64,000 bases of DNA from JACCZR01 sp963830065 (GTDB lineage: Bacteria > Actinomycetota > Thermoleophilia > Solirubrobacterales > Thermoleophilaceae). This document shows, in pieces, positions 35,848 through 44,750 of the stretch. Every line of letters starts with the position of its first letter. The stretch's first letter is position 1. A program made the position numbers and the translations under genes. The DNA is taken from NCBI GenBank assembly GCA_963830065.1, contig CAWHLA010000009.1:225444-289443 (forward strand), written 5' to 3'. The notes under the pieces are model-generated. The model worked only from the letters and a program-made list of their open reading frames with translations. It had not been told where the DNA came from and ran no database searches.

Positions 35848-36936
35848 GTGAAGGTCGCCTTCCTCAACCCGTGCTTCTGGCCGGAGGTCAGGCGTGGCTC
35901 GGAACGGATGATTCGCGAGCTCTCCGACGAGCTGCTGGGACACGGGCACCAGCCGCGGCTGATCACCAGCCACCCTGGGACGCCTACGCGGACGGTCGAG
36001 GAGGGCCTCGAGATCACGCGCAACTGGCGCCCGCCGCCAACGCCGCAGATGCTCGGACGCCACGGCTTCGAGCCGTACATCACCCACGCTCCGCTCACCT
36101 ACCTGTCCCTTCGAGCGGGCGACGACGATGTCACCCAAGCCCACGCCATTCCCGACGGTCTGGCCGCCGCTCGCCACACGCGTCGCACCGGCACCCCCTC
36201 GGTTCTCGCGTTCATGGGCGTGCCTGACCCGGCGGACCTCGCGACCTTCCGGCTGGGGGAGGGCTGGCGACGCAAGGCGGTGGCGCGATGTACCGCCGTC
36301 ACGGCGCTCAGCCGGTGCGCGGGCGATGCCTTCCGGAGGCACCTGGGAATCGAGGCGAGGGTGATCGAGCCCGGGGTGAACCTGGCCGCTTTCCCGCTGG
36401 GCACCGAGCGCACCCCCGAGCCGAGCATCTTCTGTGGCGCCGATCTCGCGGAGCCACGGAAGCGGGTCTCCTTGTTGGTGGATGCCCTGCCGGAGCTGCG
36501 GCGAGAGCACCCCGGCACCACCCTGGTCCTCTCACGCCCGCGTCACCCGGAGGCGGCGCGAACAGTTGAGGGTGTGGAGGGCGTGCGGCTCGTCGACGTC
36601 GACGACCGAACCGAGCTGGCTCGCGAGTACGGGCAGTGTTGGGTCTCCGCCCTGCCGTCGGTGGGGGAGGCCTTCGGACTGGTGCTACTGGAGGCCATGG
36701 CCTGCGGCACGCCGGTCGTGGGTAGTGACGGGCTCGGGATCCCCGAGGTGGTCGATCGCCCCGAGGTGGGACGGCTGTTCTCCGGCGAGGATCCGACGCC
36801 GGCTCTGCTGGAGGCCATCGAGCTCGCCGGCGACGCCGGGACCCGACAGGCGTGCCGTGCTCGCGCGGAGGAGCTTTCGACAGAGCGGTGCGCGGAGCGG
36901 TACCTCAAGCTCTACGAGGAGCTGCTGGCCGCCTAG
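35848..36936 (+). CDS. GT4-family glycosyltransferase
   Basis: 362-residue GT-B enzyme, GTG start. The N-terminus MKVAFLNPCFWPEVRRGSER has the glycine/serine acceptor loop of GT4 enzymes. The donor domain contains FCGADLAEPRKRVSLLVDAL and the E-x7-E motif SVGEAFGLVLLEAMACGTPV. Predicted to transfer a nucleotide-activated sugar during glycan synthesis in the cytoplasm. It sits 11 bp before a sugar-nucleotide cytidylyltransferase, suggesting a small polysaccharide unit. Confidence 0.88.
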   Translation: MKVAFLNPCFWPEVRRGSERMIRELSDELLGHGHQPRLITSHPGTPTRTVEEGLEITRNWRPPPTPQMLGRHGFEPYITHAPLTYLSLRAGDDDVTQAHAIPDGLAAARHTRRTGTPSVLAFMGVPDPADLATFRLGEGWRRKAVARCTAVTALSRCAGDAFRRHLGIEARVIEPGVNLAAFPLGTERTPEPSIFCGADLAEPRKRVSLLVDALPELRREHPGTTLVLSRPRHPEAARTVEGVEGVRLVDVDDRTELAREYGQCWVSALPSVGEAFGLVLLEAMACGTPVVGSDGLGIPEVVDRPEVGRLFSGEDPTPALLEAIELAGDAGTRQACRARAEELSTERCAERYLKLYEELLAA

Positions 36937-36939
36937 GCT
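36934..36939 (+). promoter_or_regulatory. -10-like hexamer of the cytidylyltransferase gene
   Basis: TAGGCT, 8 nt before the ATG; it includes the TAG stop of the GT4 gene. Confidence 0.4.
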
Positions 36940-36947
36940 GGCGCCAC

Positions 36948-37670
36948 ATGGCAATTGAGGAGAAGCCGCCGGTAGCCATCCTCTGCGGCGGGCGCGGAAC
37001 GCGCCTCACCGAGCACACCGAGGCGATCCCAAAGCCGCTGGTGGAGATCGGCGGACGCCCGATCTTGTGGCACGTCATCCAGATCTACGCAACGCAGGGC
37101 TTTCGGCGCTTTCTCCTGTGCCTGGGTTACATGGGTGACCAGATCGAGCGCTTCGTCTCCGAGGAGCCGTGGCCGATGGGACTCGACATCGAGTGCGTGG
37201 AGACAGGCCTGGACACGCCAACCGGCGGCCGGCTCAAGCAGCTGGAGGGGCGCTTCGGCGACGAGAGCTTCTGCGCGACCTATGCTGACGGCGTGGCGGA
37301 CGTGGATCTGGCTGGGTTAATGGGGTTCCACCGGAGGCACCAAGCGTTGGCGAGCATGACCGTGGTCCGACCCGAGCTCCCGTTCGGCATCGCCCAGCTC
37401 GATGGGGACGATCGGGTGGCCGGGTTCCAAGAGAAGCCAAGGCTCGAGCACTGGATCAACGGCGGCTTCTTCGTGTTCGAGCCAGGGGCCTTCGCCTACC
37501 TGAGCGAGTCATCTGTGCTCGAGCGAGAGCCCCTCGAGGGACTCTCGGAGGACGGCCAGCTGCGGGCCTTCCGCCACACGGGCTTCTGGGATTGCATGGA
37601 CACGTACAAGGACGCGATCAAGCTCAACGACGCTTGGTCCACGGGCCGAGCGCCGTGGAAGCTGTGGTGA
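36948..37670 (+). CDS. rfbF: Glucose-1-phosphate cytidylyltransferase-like nucleotidyltransferase
   Basis: 240 residues from ATG. The pyrophosphorylase signature AILCGGRGTRLTEHTEAIPK is at the N-terminus. Phrases typical of RfbF follow: LCLGYMGDQI, WINGGFFVFEP, EREPLEGL, GFWDCMDTYKDAIKLN and the terminal APWKLW. Family activity: CTP + glucose-1-phosphate to CDP-glucose, feeding CDP-dideoxy-sugar pathways, but no such pathway genes are nearby. The protein starts MAIEEKPPVAI. Confidence 0.85.
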   Translation: MAIEEKPPVAILCGGRGTRLTEHTEAIPKPLVEIGGRPILWHVIQIYATQGFRRFLLCLGYMGDQIERFVSEEPWPMGLDIECVETGLDTPTGGRLKQLEGRFGDESFCATYADGVADVDLAGLMGFHRRHQALASMTVVRPELPFGIAQLDGDDRVAGFQEKPRLEHWINGGFFVFEPGAFAYLSESSVLEREPLEGLSEDGQLRAFRHTGFWDCMDTYKDAIKLNDAWSTGRAPWKLW

Positions 37671-37710
37671 GTTAGAAGGAACGCCGCCACCGCGGGCGAA
37701 TCCCAGGTCC

Positions 37711-38565
37711 GTGGCGCGATCGGGTACCGCTCTCACCCTGTCCGACGAGATTCGTCAGCGCTTTGACGAGTTCTCCCGGGCGCAGAAGGACGTGGGGCAA
37801 TACATCGTCGATCACCTCGACGAGACCGCCTTTCACACGGCGGAGGAACTGGCCCGCCGGGCAAACACCTCCAGCTCGACCGTCGTCCGGTTCGCGCAGG
37901 CGCTGGGCTTCGAGGGCTTCCCCGAGCTCCAGTCCTCGGCACGGGACGAATACCGCCGGGCCCGCGAGAACGGCAACGGGGCCGCCGCGGCCGAGCCCTC
38001 CAACCCGCCGCTGTTCCCGATCGACCAGACCGAGTTCGAGGCCGTCCTGGCCGCCGATCACGTGAACGTCGAGGAGACGGCGCGCAAGATCGACCGCGAC
38101 GAGGTGGCCGCCGTGGTCGACCTCATCTCGCGCGCCGAGCGCACGGTGCTCTGCGGCACCGACCAGATGGCCTTCTTCGCGTCCTACCTGCGTCACCTGC
38201 TGATGCTCCTCGACCTGCGAGCGGAGGTGGTGGCCTCGCCCTCCCAGGAAGGGCTCGCGCGCCTGGGTCGGGTGGACGAGAACACCGTCCTCGTGGGCTT
38301 CTCGGCCGGCAGGCCCCACCCGCTGGTGGTGCGGGCGACCAAGCTGGCGCGCAACCGCCGCGCCGCGACCGTTGCCATCGCCGACGCCACCCTGTCCGAA
38401 GTGGCCAAGCTTGCCGACCACCGGATCTTCTATTCGTCCAACAGCCCGGCCTACGTGCGCTCGCACGCGGCGCTGTTGAGCCTCGTGCAGGCCCTGGCCT
38501 ACGGGGTCTACGCCCTGGACGAGTCCGCCTACGCGGACCGCATCCGGGCGTTCAAGCTGAAGTAG
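37711..38565 (+). CDS. RpiR/MurR-family transcriptional regulator
   Basis: 284 residues, GTG start. The N-terminal HTH_6 domain includes TAEELARRANTSSSTVVRFA and QALGFEGFPELQ. The C-terminal SIS domain (residues ~125-260) contains VLCGTDQMAFFASYLRHLL and LVGFSAGRPHPLVVRATKLA. Family members sense phosphosugars. It lies directly upstream of pdxST without an obvious operator, so its target is not evident. Confidence 0.9.
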   Translation: MARSGTALTLSDEIRQRFDEFSRAQKDVGQYIVDHLDETAFHTAEELARRANTSSSTVVRFAQALGFEGFPELQSSARDEYRRARENGNGAAAAEPSNPPLFPIDQTEFEAVLAADHVNVEETARKIDRDEVAAVVDLISRAERTVLCGTDQMAFFASYLRHLLMLLDLRAEVVASPSQEGLARLGRVDENTVLVGFSAGRPHPLVVRATKLARNRRAATVAIADATLSEVAKLADHRIFYSSNSPAYVRSHAALLSLVQALAYGVYALDESAYADRIRAFKLK

Positions 38566-38571
38566 CGCGTC

Positions 38572-38577
38572 TACCAT
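38572..38577 (+). promoter_or_regulatory. -10-like hexamer of pdxS
   Basis: TACCAT, 7 nt before the GTG start. Confidence 0.5.
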
Positions 38578-38584
38578 CAGTGGG

Positions 38585-39472
38585 GTGAAGGAGACCGCCA
38601 CCTTCCGCGTCAAGTCCGGCCTCGCCGAGATGCTCAAGGGCGGCGTGATCATGGACGTGGTCGACGCCGAACAGGCCCGGATCGCCGAGTCCTCGGGCGC
38701 CGCCTCGGTGATGGCACTCGAGCGCGTGCCGTCCGACATTCGCGCTGACGGCGGGGTCGCGCGCATGGCCGACCCGACCAAGGTCGAGGAGATCCAGGCC
38801 GCGGTCACGATCCCGGTCATGGCCAAGGCCCGCATCGGCCACTACGTCGAGGCCGAGGTGCTGCAGGCGCTGGAGGTCGACTACATCGACGAGTCCGAGG
38901 TGCTGACCCCGGCCGACGAGTCCAACCACATCGACAAGTGGGCCTTCGAGGCGCCGTTCGTCTGCGGTGCCACCAACCTGGGCGAGGCGCTCCGGCGCAT
39001 CGCCGAGGGCGCGGCGATGATCCGCTCGAAGGGAGAGGCCGGCACCGGAAACGTCGTCGAGGCCGTCCGCCATCTGCGCCTGATCGGCGGAGAGATCCGC
39101 CGCCTGGCCGGAGCCGACCCCACCGAGCTGGCCAGCGCCGCCAAGAACCTGCAGGCGCCGCTCGAGCTGGTGCGCGATGTCGCGGCCGCCGGACGGCTGC
39201 CGGTGGTGCTGTTCTCCGCGGGAGGCGTGGCCACGCCCGCCGACGCCGCGCTGATGATGCGCCTGGGCGCCGAGGGCGTGTTCGTGGGCTCGGGCATCTT
39301 CAAGGCCGAGGATCCCGAGCGGGTGGCCAAGGCCGTGGTCGAGGCCACGACGCACTACGAGGACGCGGAGCGGATCGCTGCCGCCTCGCGCGACCTGGGC
39401 GCGGCGATGCCCGGGCTCGAGATGTCGGCCGTCGAGGCCGACGGCGCCGTGCTGCAGACGCGCGGCTGGTGA
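38585..39472 (+). CDS. pdxS: Pyridoxal 5'-phosphate synthase subunit PdxS
   Basis: 295 residues, GTG start. PdxS builds PLP from ribose-5-P, glyceraldehyde-3-P and ammonia from PdxT. The barrel begins FRVKSGLAEMLKGGVIMDVV and has ALERVPSDIR, ARIGHYVEAEVL, DYIDESEVLTPAD and the phosphate-binding GSGIFKAEDPERVAKAVVEA. Overlaps pdxT by GTGA. No deletions; very highly conserved family. Confidence 0.98.
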   Translation: MKETATFRVKSGLAEMLKGGVIMDVVDAEQARIAESSGAASVMALERVPSDIRADGGVARMADPTKVEEIQAAVTIPVMAKARIGHYVEAEVLQALEVDYIDESEVLTPADESNHIDKWAFEAPFVCGATNLGEALRRIAEGAAMIRSKGEAGTGNVVEAVRHLRLIGGEIRRLAGADPTELASAAKNLQAPLELVRDVAAAGRLPVVLFSAGGVATPADAALMMRLGAEGVFVGSGIFKAEDPERVAKAVVEATTHYEDAERIAAASRDLGAAMPGLEMSAVEADGAVLQTRGW

Positions 39473-40020
39473 GCCCGCGGACCGTCGGCGTCCTGGCTCT
39501 CCAGGGCGGCTTCGAGGTCCACGCCAAGCTCCTCCGCGAGCTGGGTGCCGAGCCCCGCGACGTGCGCACCGCCGAGGACCTTCAAGGGCTCGATGCGCTG
39601 GTGATCCCCGGCGGCGAGTCGACCACCATGGCGCTCGGCATCGAGCGCGAGGGCATGGCCGAGCCGCTGCGGGAGCTGATCCGGGCCGGAACACCGACGC
39701 TCGGTACCTGCGCTGGGCTGATCATGCTCGACCGCGAGCACCTCGGGCTGCTCGACGTCACCGCCCGCCGCAACGCCTTCGGACGCCAGGTCCGGTCCTT
39801 CGAGGCCGACCTCGAGGTCGAGGGCGTGGGCACCGTGCGCGGCGTCTTCATCCGAGCGCCGTACGTGGAGGAGCACGGCGATGACGTCGAGGTGCTCGCA
39901 GAGCTCGAGGGCCACCCGGTCGCGGTCCGGCAGGGCAACATCGTCGCCGTCGCGTTCCATCCGGAGCTTGCGGACGACGCGAGCTTCCACCGCTTCGTGC
40001 TAAACGGAGTCCATCTATGA
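39469..40020 (+). CDS. pdxT: Pyridoxal 5'-phosphate synthase glutaminase PdxT
   Basis: 183 residues from the GTG of a GTGA overlap with pdxS. Class I glutaminase: VGVLALQGGFEVHAKLL at the N-terminus, IPGGESTTM, nucleophile Cys in GTCAGLIML, and the His-Glu dyad in VAFHPELADD. Supplies ammonia to PdxS. The stop overlaps the next start as ATGA, extending the operon into the M29 peptidase. Confidence 0.97.
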   Translation: MSPRTVGVLALQGGFEVHAKLLRELGAEPRDVRTAEDLQGLDALVIPGGESTTMALGIEREGMAEPLRELIRAGTPTLGTCAGLIMLDREHLGLLDVTARRNAFGRQVRSFEADLEVEGVGTVRGVFIRAPYVEEHGDDVEVLAELEGHPVAVRQGNIVAVAFHPELADDASFHRFVLNGVHL

Positions 40021-41120
40021 GAGACCACCGCGCCGACGCCCTCGCCCAGATCCTCGTCCGCTACTCGACCAAGGTCCAGAAGGGCGACGTCTGCCTGATC
40101 CAGTCGACCACGACCGCCGAGCCGCTCGTGCAGGCGGTTTACGAGGAGGTGCTGCGCGCCGGGGGCCTCCCGATCATGCAGCTGGCCACCGAGGGAGCCT
40201 CCGCCGCCTTCTACGAGCTCGCCTCCGACGAGCAGCTGGACTGGGTCCCGCCCACCTCCAAGTGGGCGGTGGAGAACACCGACGTCCGCATCGCGGTGAT
40301 GGCCGACGCCAACTCGCGGGAGCTGTCGACGGTCGACCCGGCCAAGCAGGCCCGCACCCAGCGCGCCCGCAAGCCGCTGATGGAGACCTCGATGCGCCGC
40401 TCGGCGGCCGGAGAGCACCGGTGGGCACTCACCCTGTTTCCGACCCACAACTACGCGGGCGAGGCGGGCATGTCGCTCAGCGCCTACGAGGACTTCTACT
40501 ACGAGGCCTGCCTGGTCAACGACGGGGACCCGGTCACCGCCTGGCAGCGCCAGTCGGACGAGGTCAACCGCCTGGCCGAGTGGATCGAGGGCAAGGAGGA
40601 GGTCCACATCAAGGGCCCCGGTACCGACATCACCCTCGGGGTGGCCGGCCGGCACTGGATCCCCTGCACGGGCGAGCACAACATGCCCGACGGCGAGTTC
40701 TTCACCGGCCCGGTGGAGGACTCCGTGAACGGGGAGGTCTCGTTCTCGTTCCCGGCCACCTACGGCGGCCGTGAGGTGGGTGGCGTGAGGTTCAAGTTCC
40801 AGGACGGCCGCGTCGTCGACGCCTCGGCCGAGCAGGGGGAGGAGTTCCTACTCGAGACACTCGACACCGACGACGGCGCCCGCACGCTGGGCGAGTTGGG
40901 CATCGGCACCAACTACGGGATCAGCACCGGCACCAAGGAGATCCTGCTGGACGAGAAGATCGGCGGCACCGTGCACCTGGCGATCGGCATGGCTTATCCC
41001 GAGTCGGGCGGCAAGAACGACTCGGCGGTGCACTGGGACATGGTCTGCGACCTGCGCCAAGGTGGCTCGATCACCGTGGACGGCACCGAGCTGCAGCGCG
41101 ATGGGAGGTTCGTTCTCTGA
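40017..41120 (+). CDS. M29-family aminopeptidase (AmpS/AmpT type)
   Basis: 367 residues, ATG in an ATGA overlap with pdxT. The metal-site regions typical of M29 are visible: NMPDGEFFTGPVEDSVNG, ELGIGTNYGI, and VHLAIGMAYPESGGKNDSAV followed by HWDMVCDL. Predicted cytoplasmic metal-dependent aminopeptidase. It is coupled to yebC by a TGATG overlap. Confidence 0.93.
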   Translation: MRDHRADALAQILVRYSTKVQKGDVCLIQSTTTAEPLVQAVYEEVLRAGGLPIMQLATEGASAAFYELASDEQLDWVPPTSKWAVENTDVRIAVMADANSRELSTVDPAKQARTQRARKPLMETSMRRSAAGEHRWALTLFPTHNYAGEAGMSLSAYEDFYYEACLVNDGDPVTAWQRQSDEVNRLAEWIEGKEEVHIKGPGTDITLGVAGRHWIPCTGEHNMPDGEFFTGPVEDSVNGEVSFSFPATYGGREVGGVRFKFQDGRVVDASAEQGEEFLLETLDTDDGARTLGELGIGTNYGISTGTKEILLDEKIGGTVHLAIGMAYPESGGKNDSAVHWDMVCDLRQGGSITVDGTELQRDGRFVL

Positions 41121-41866
41121 TGTCCGGTCACTCCAAGTGGGCGTCGATCAAGCACAAGAAGAAGGCGGTCGACGCCAAGCGCGGTGCTGCCTTCACCAAG
41201 CTTGCCCGGGCGATCCAGGTGGCCGCGAGGGAGGGAGGGGGAGACGTCGAGGGCAACCCCGCGCTGGCGCTCGCCGTCCAGAAGGCCAAGGACGCGCGGA
41301 TGCCCAAGGACAACATCGAGCGCGCGATCGCCAAGGGCACCGGCGCCGACAAGGACGCTGACGCGATCGAGGCTGTGACCTACGAGGGATACGGGCCGGG
41401 TGGGGTGGCGCTGCTGGTGGAGGCGCTCACCGACAACCGCAACCGCACGGGCTCCGAGGTACGTCACGCCTTCAGCTCCAGCGGCGGCTCGCTGGGCGAG
41501 CCGGGCTCGGTCGCCTGGATCTTCGAGAAGAAGGGCGAGCTGGTGGTCGATGCCTCGCGTCACTCCGAGGACGACCTGCTCCCGGCCATCGAGGCCGGCG
41601 CGGAGGACGTCTCGCTGGACGACGACGTGTTCGAGGTCGTTACGGGGCCGTCGGAGTTCACCGCCGTTCGCGAGGCGCTGGAGACCGCTGGTGTCGAGCT
41701 CGACTCGGCCGAGCTGGCGATGCGCCCCACCACGCGCACGCCGGTCGAGGAGGGCGACGCCAAGAAGCTGATGCGCCTGATCGACACGCTCGAGGAGCAC
41801 GACGACGTGGCCTCCGTGCACGCCAACTTCGACGTCGACGCCGAGGTGCTCGAGCGGGTGGCCTGA
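41120..41866 (+). CDS. yebC: YebC/PmpR-family protein
   Basis: 248 residues. It starts MSGHSKWASIKHKKKAVDAK, the invariant YebC opening, followed by MPKDNIERAIAKGTG and YEGYGPGGVALLVEALTDNR. Historically annotated as a DNA-binding regulator, with more recent evidence linking the family to translation of difficult peptides. In many actinobacteria it directly precedes ruvC; here two minus-strand exported-enzyme genes intervene. Confidence 0.97.
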   Translation: MSGHSKWASIKHKKKAVDAKRGAAFTKLARAIQVAAREGGGDVEGNPALALAVQKAKDARMPKDNIERAIAKGTGADKDADAIEAVTYEGYGPGGVALLVEALTDNRNRTGSEVRHAFSSSGGSLGEPGSVAWIFEKKGELVVDASRHSEDDLLPAIEAGAEDVSLDDDVFEVVTGPSEFTAVREALETAGVELDSAELAMRPTTRTPVEEGDAKKLMRLIDTLEEHDDVASVHANFDVDAEVLERVA

Positions 41867-41869
41867 GCT

Positions 41870-42096
41870 ACCGGCCGCGGACCTCGAAGGTCCAGGTGGC
41901 TACAGGCAGCGCCGTCACAGGCCACGATCGCTTCGTGGGTTCCCGGAGGCCATCCGCCGGCCGGGGGAGGGCAGGAGTAGTCCGCCCGGTCCGTCGGCCA
42001 GCGCTGGGGCACCCGCACCGCGCACCGGGAGGTCACGTCGGCCCCGTCGACGAGCACGCCTACGCGAACCGGGTCGATCGACTTCTGCCCGGGCAT
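41870..42096 (-). pseudogene. Small exported-type domain fragment
   Basis: The frame starting MPGQKSIDPVRVGVLVDGAD continues RADYSCPPPAGGWPPGTHEA, reminiscent of an immunoglobulin-like beta domain end. It has no ribosome binding site or signal peptide and runs antisense into yebC, so it is most likely the residue of a larger gene downstream of the protease gene. Confidence 0.3.
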
Positions 42097-42175
42097 GCGG
42101 AGCGTGAAGGCCAGCGAGGCAGAGGACGGGGCGAGCTCTCCCGGCGCCGGGCGAAGGCCCGCAACAGACGGACGG

Positions 42176-43060
42176 TCAGCTGCCGCTGGCAGTGGTGAAC
42201 AGCTGCTGCGCGACGCTGCCCTGGTAGGGCCCGAACATCACGTTGCGGAGGTTGCTGTAGCCGTACGAGTTGACCGAGTAGACCCGGCCGTCGGTGGGCA
42301 CAACCCAGCCGCCGCCGCTCGAGCCGCCGGTCATGTTGCACTGGATGCCCATCGGCTGCGGAGTCCCGGAGTCGCTCATGTACAGCGAGGAATCGCACTT
42401 CCACAGCCGCTGTCCGTTGAACGGGTTCCCGGCGGGATAACCGAATGCGTTGTAGCGCTGGCTGCGGGGGTAGTTGAAGGCCAGGTTGCGCCCGCCGCCC
42501 ACCCTGTCGGTCAGCGATCCGGTACTCGAGGGCGACACCACAGCGGCCCCCAGGTCGTACGAGAAGTCGCCCTTGTCCCGCCAGAAGGAGGTCGTGTGCA
42601 GGCCGCGCGCGGCCCAGGTGCCGTAGGGCCGGACGCCGTCGCGGTAGGCGGGCACGAACACCCAGTTGGTGTGGAAGGTGCCCGGGCCGTCGTGGACGCA
42701 GTGGCCGGCGGTCCACACGACGCTCTCGTTGCTGCTCGCGATCGCGGTGCCCGAGCACACGTAGTTCACCCCGCTGTCGGTGAAGAAGACCTTGCCGTTG
42801 GTCGAGGTCGGGAAGGTCGTGTAGGGGGCGGGCACCTCCGTGGCGGCCCCGGCAGAGGGCGGCTTGGCGCCCCCCTTTGCCAACGGCTTCCGCGTGCGCT
42901 CGGCGGGCTTGGCGTTCCGCATGCGCTCGGCGGTCCAGTAACGAACGACGTCGTCGCGCGGTTGCGTCACCTTCTTGGACTGCACGGGGGCGGCCTGGGC
43001 GCCCACCGGCAGCACCAGGAAACCGGCAAGCGTCGCGAGAGTGGCGGCCAAGCGCTTCAT
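42176..43060 (-). CDS. Exported trypsin-like serine protease
   Basis: 294 residues from ATG. Signal peptide MKRLAATLATLAGFLVLPVG with cleavage after AQA. The catalytic triad can be placed: His in VVWTAGHCVHDG, Asp in SYDLGAAVV and Ser in MTGGSSGGGW. A propeptide-like polar stretch (residues ~25-75) precedes the protease domain. Predicted secreted S1-type peptidase. A -10-like TACGCT lies 9 nt before the start. Confidence 0.88.
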   Translation of the reverse strand: MKRLAATLATLAGFLVLPVGAQAAPVQSKKVTQPRDDVVRYWTAERMRNAKPAERTRKPLAKGGAKPPSAGAATEVPAPYTTFPTSTNGKVFFTDSGVNYVCSGTAIASSNESVVWTAGHCVHDGPGTFHTNWVFVPAYRDGVRPYGTWAARGLHTTSFWRDKGDFSYDLGAAVVSPSSTGSLTDRVGGGRNLAFNYPRSQRYNAFGYPAGNPFNGQRLWKCDSSLYMSDSGTPQPMGIQCNMTGGSSGGGWVVPTDGRVYSVNSYGYSNLRNVMFGPYQGSVAQQLFTTASGS

Positions 43061-43069
43061 ATCGCGACC

Positions 43070-43075
43070 AGCGTA
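43070..43075 (-). promoter_or_regulatory. -10-like hexamer of the protease gene
   Basis: TACGCT on the minus strand, 9 nt before the ATG. Confidence 0.45.
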
Positions 43076-43128
43076 GCCGCAACTCGTGGATCCCGCCAGC
43101 AGAGGGTCCGCTCGGGCAGGCGCCTCGT

Positions 43129-44724
43129 CTAGGGCACGCGGTTGCGGCGCGCGATGCGCGCGAACACGTTGGCGCTGGGCCGGGCGACGCGGCGCAGGCG
43201 AGGAGTCGATCCGAACAGGCCGAAGCGCGGGTAGTAGCCGGCCGACCACTCGAAGTTGTCGAACAGCGACCAGTGCAGGTAGCCCTGCACCCGCGCCACA
43301 CGGTCGCGCATCGCCTGCCGCAGCACGCGCAGGTGGCGGATCAGGTGCGACGTGCGCTGGTCGTCGTCGGCGTCGGCCAGCCCGTTCTCGGTGACGATCA
43401 CCGGGAGCCCGAAGCGCCCGGCAGCCCCCAGCACGGTGCGCAGCCCCTCGGGATAGATCTCGTTGCCGAATTCGCTGCACTCGGTGGGGCAGGGCGGCGA
43501 GGTGGGCTTCTGTGGCGTGCGGTAGTCGGTCTGAGGCAGGAAGCTCAGCACCGGAATCCGCGTGGAGAGCGACGCCGGCAGACCGGACACGCGGCCGCGG
43601 AAGTAGTAGTTCACGCCGACGAAGTCGGCCCTGCGCCGCCAGTTGCGGCGCACCTCGCTTGGCTCGATCGTCCCGTTGGCGTTGCGGTCCACGCGCCCGC
43701 GCACTACCGCGTTGATGAACAGGCGGTTGAACAGGTAGTCGGCGTTGGCCGCTCCGCGCCGGTCGGAGTCGCTCGACGGGTTCGCGGGAGTGAAGGCCAC
43801 CAGGTTCTGGACCAGACCCACGCGCGAGCGGCGGTCCCAGCGCTTGATGGCGTCGTAGGCGGCGTCGTTGCCGCGCTCGAGGTTCAGCACCGAGGTGATG
43901 GCGCCGGTGAAGCTGAACGCGCCCGGCGGGAAGAAGCCGCCGATCACGCCCGGCACGTTGGCGTAGCCGTTCGTGGCCACCACGAGCGGTTCGTTGATCG
44001 GCGTCCAGATGTCCACCAGCCGACCGAGCCGCCAGGCCAGGTAGGCCGAGTACTTGCGGAACTCGTCCACGGTGTCGGAGTCGAGCCAGCCCGCGGGCCG
44101 GGTGAAGCGCGGGAGCGGCCCGTTGGGGTCCCGGCCCTCGAGCGCGCGGCGCGAGTTGATCGGGTCGTGGATCCAGTTGGGCAGCGTGAAGTGGTTGACG
44201 GTGACGAGCACCTTCATCCCACGCCGCCGGGCGCGCCGGATGACCGCGGCGTAGTGCCGGAGGGCGCGGCGGTTGGCCCGCCGGTCGAGCCGGCGCAGCT
44301 CGGCCCGCGAGATGCTCCGGCCGGTCTCGATGCCGCGAGTGGAGCGGGGGAAGATCCGGCTCCACTCGATCGACATGCGGAAGGCCTTCGAGTGCAGGCG
44401 GCGGGCGGCCAAATCGACGTCGCTGCGCCAGCGGCGCCAGTGACCCGGCCCGCGCTCGGGAAGGTCGCCACTGACCCGGCGCGCGGCGATGTTGTCCCGG
44501 TCATGGCTCCAGGTCCACCAGTCCGAGCCGCGGTCGCGGTTGGCGGGCGTGCCGCCCATCTCGGTCTGAAAGCCGGCCACCGCGGTGCCCCACAGGAAGC
44601 CGCGCGGAAAGCTGCCTCCCTGGGCGGCCGCCGCCGAGGGCAGGGCGCACGCGAAAACGAACGCGACGAGCAGCAGTCGGAGCACGCGGGACACGCTCTG
44701 CGCAACGTACACCGGGGGAGGCAT
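43129..44724 (-). CDS. Exported GH1 beta-glucosidase
   Basis: 531 residues with an N-terminal signal peptide (VLRLLLVAFVFACALPSAAA). GH1 hallmarks are FLWGTAVAGFQTE, FRMSIEWSRIFP, VTVNHFTLPNW, the acid/base Glu in WTPINEPLV, the nucleophile Glu in VIVTENGLAD, and the aglycone-site phrase GYLHWSLFDNFEWSAGYYPR. Most bacterial GH1 enzymes are cytoplasmic; export of this one suggests extracellular glycoside hydrolysis. Shares the yebC-ruvC gap with the secreted protease. Confidence 0.92.
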   Translation of the reverse strand: MPPPVYVAQSVSRVLRLLLVAFVFACALPSAAAAQGGSFPRGFLWGTAVAGFQTEMGGTPANRDRGSDWWTWSHDRDNIAARRVSGDLPERGPGHWRRWRSDVDLAARRLHSKAFRMSIEWSRIFPRSTRGIETGRSISRAELRRLDRRANRRALRHYAAVIRRARRRGMKVLVTVNHFTLPNWIHDPINSRRALEGRDPNGPLPRFTRPAGWLDSDTVDEFRKYSAYLAWRLGRLVDIWTPINEPLVVATNGYANVPGVIGGFFPPGAFSFTGAITSVLNLERGNDAAYDAIKRWDRRSRVGLVQNLVAFTPANPSSDSDRRGAANADYLFNRLFINAVVRGRVDRNANGTIEPSEVRRNWRRRADFVGVNYYFRGRVSGLPASLSTRIPVLSFLPQTDYRTPQKPTSPPCPTECSEFGNEIYPEGLRTVLGAAGRFGLPVIVTENGLADADDDQRTSHLIRHLRVLRQAMRDRVARVQGYLHWSLFDNFEWSAGYYPRFGLFGSTPRLRRVARPSANVFARIARRNRVP

Positions 44725-44750
44725 CCGCGGGCCACCGCAGAATCAAGGCG

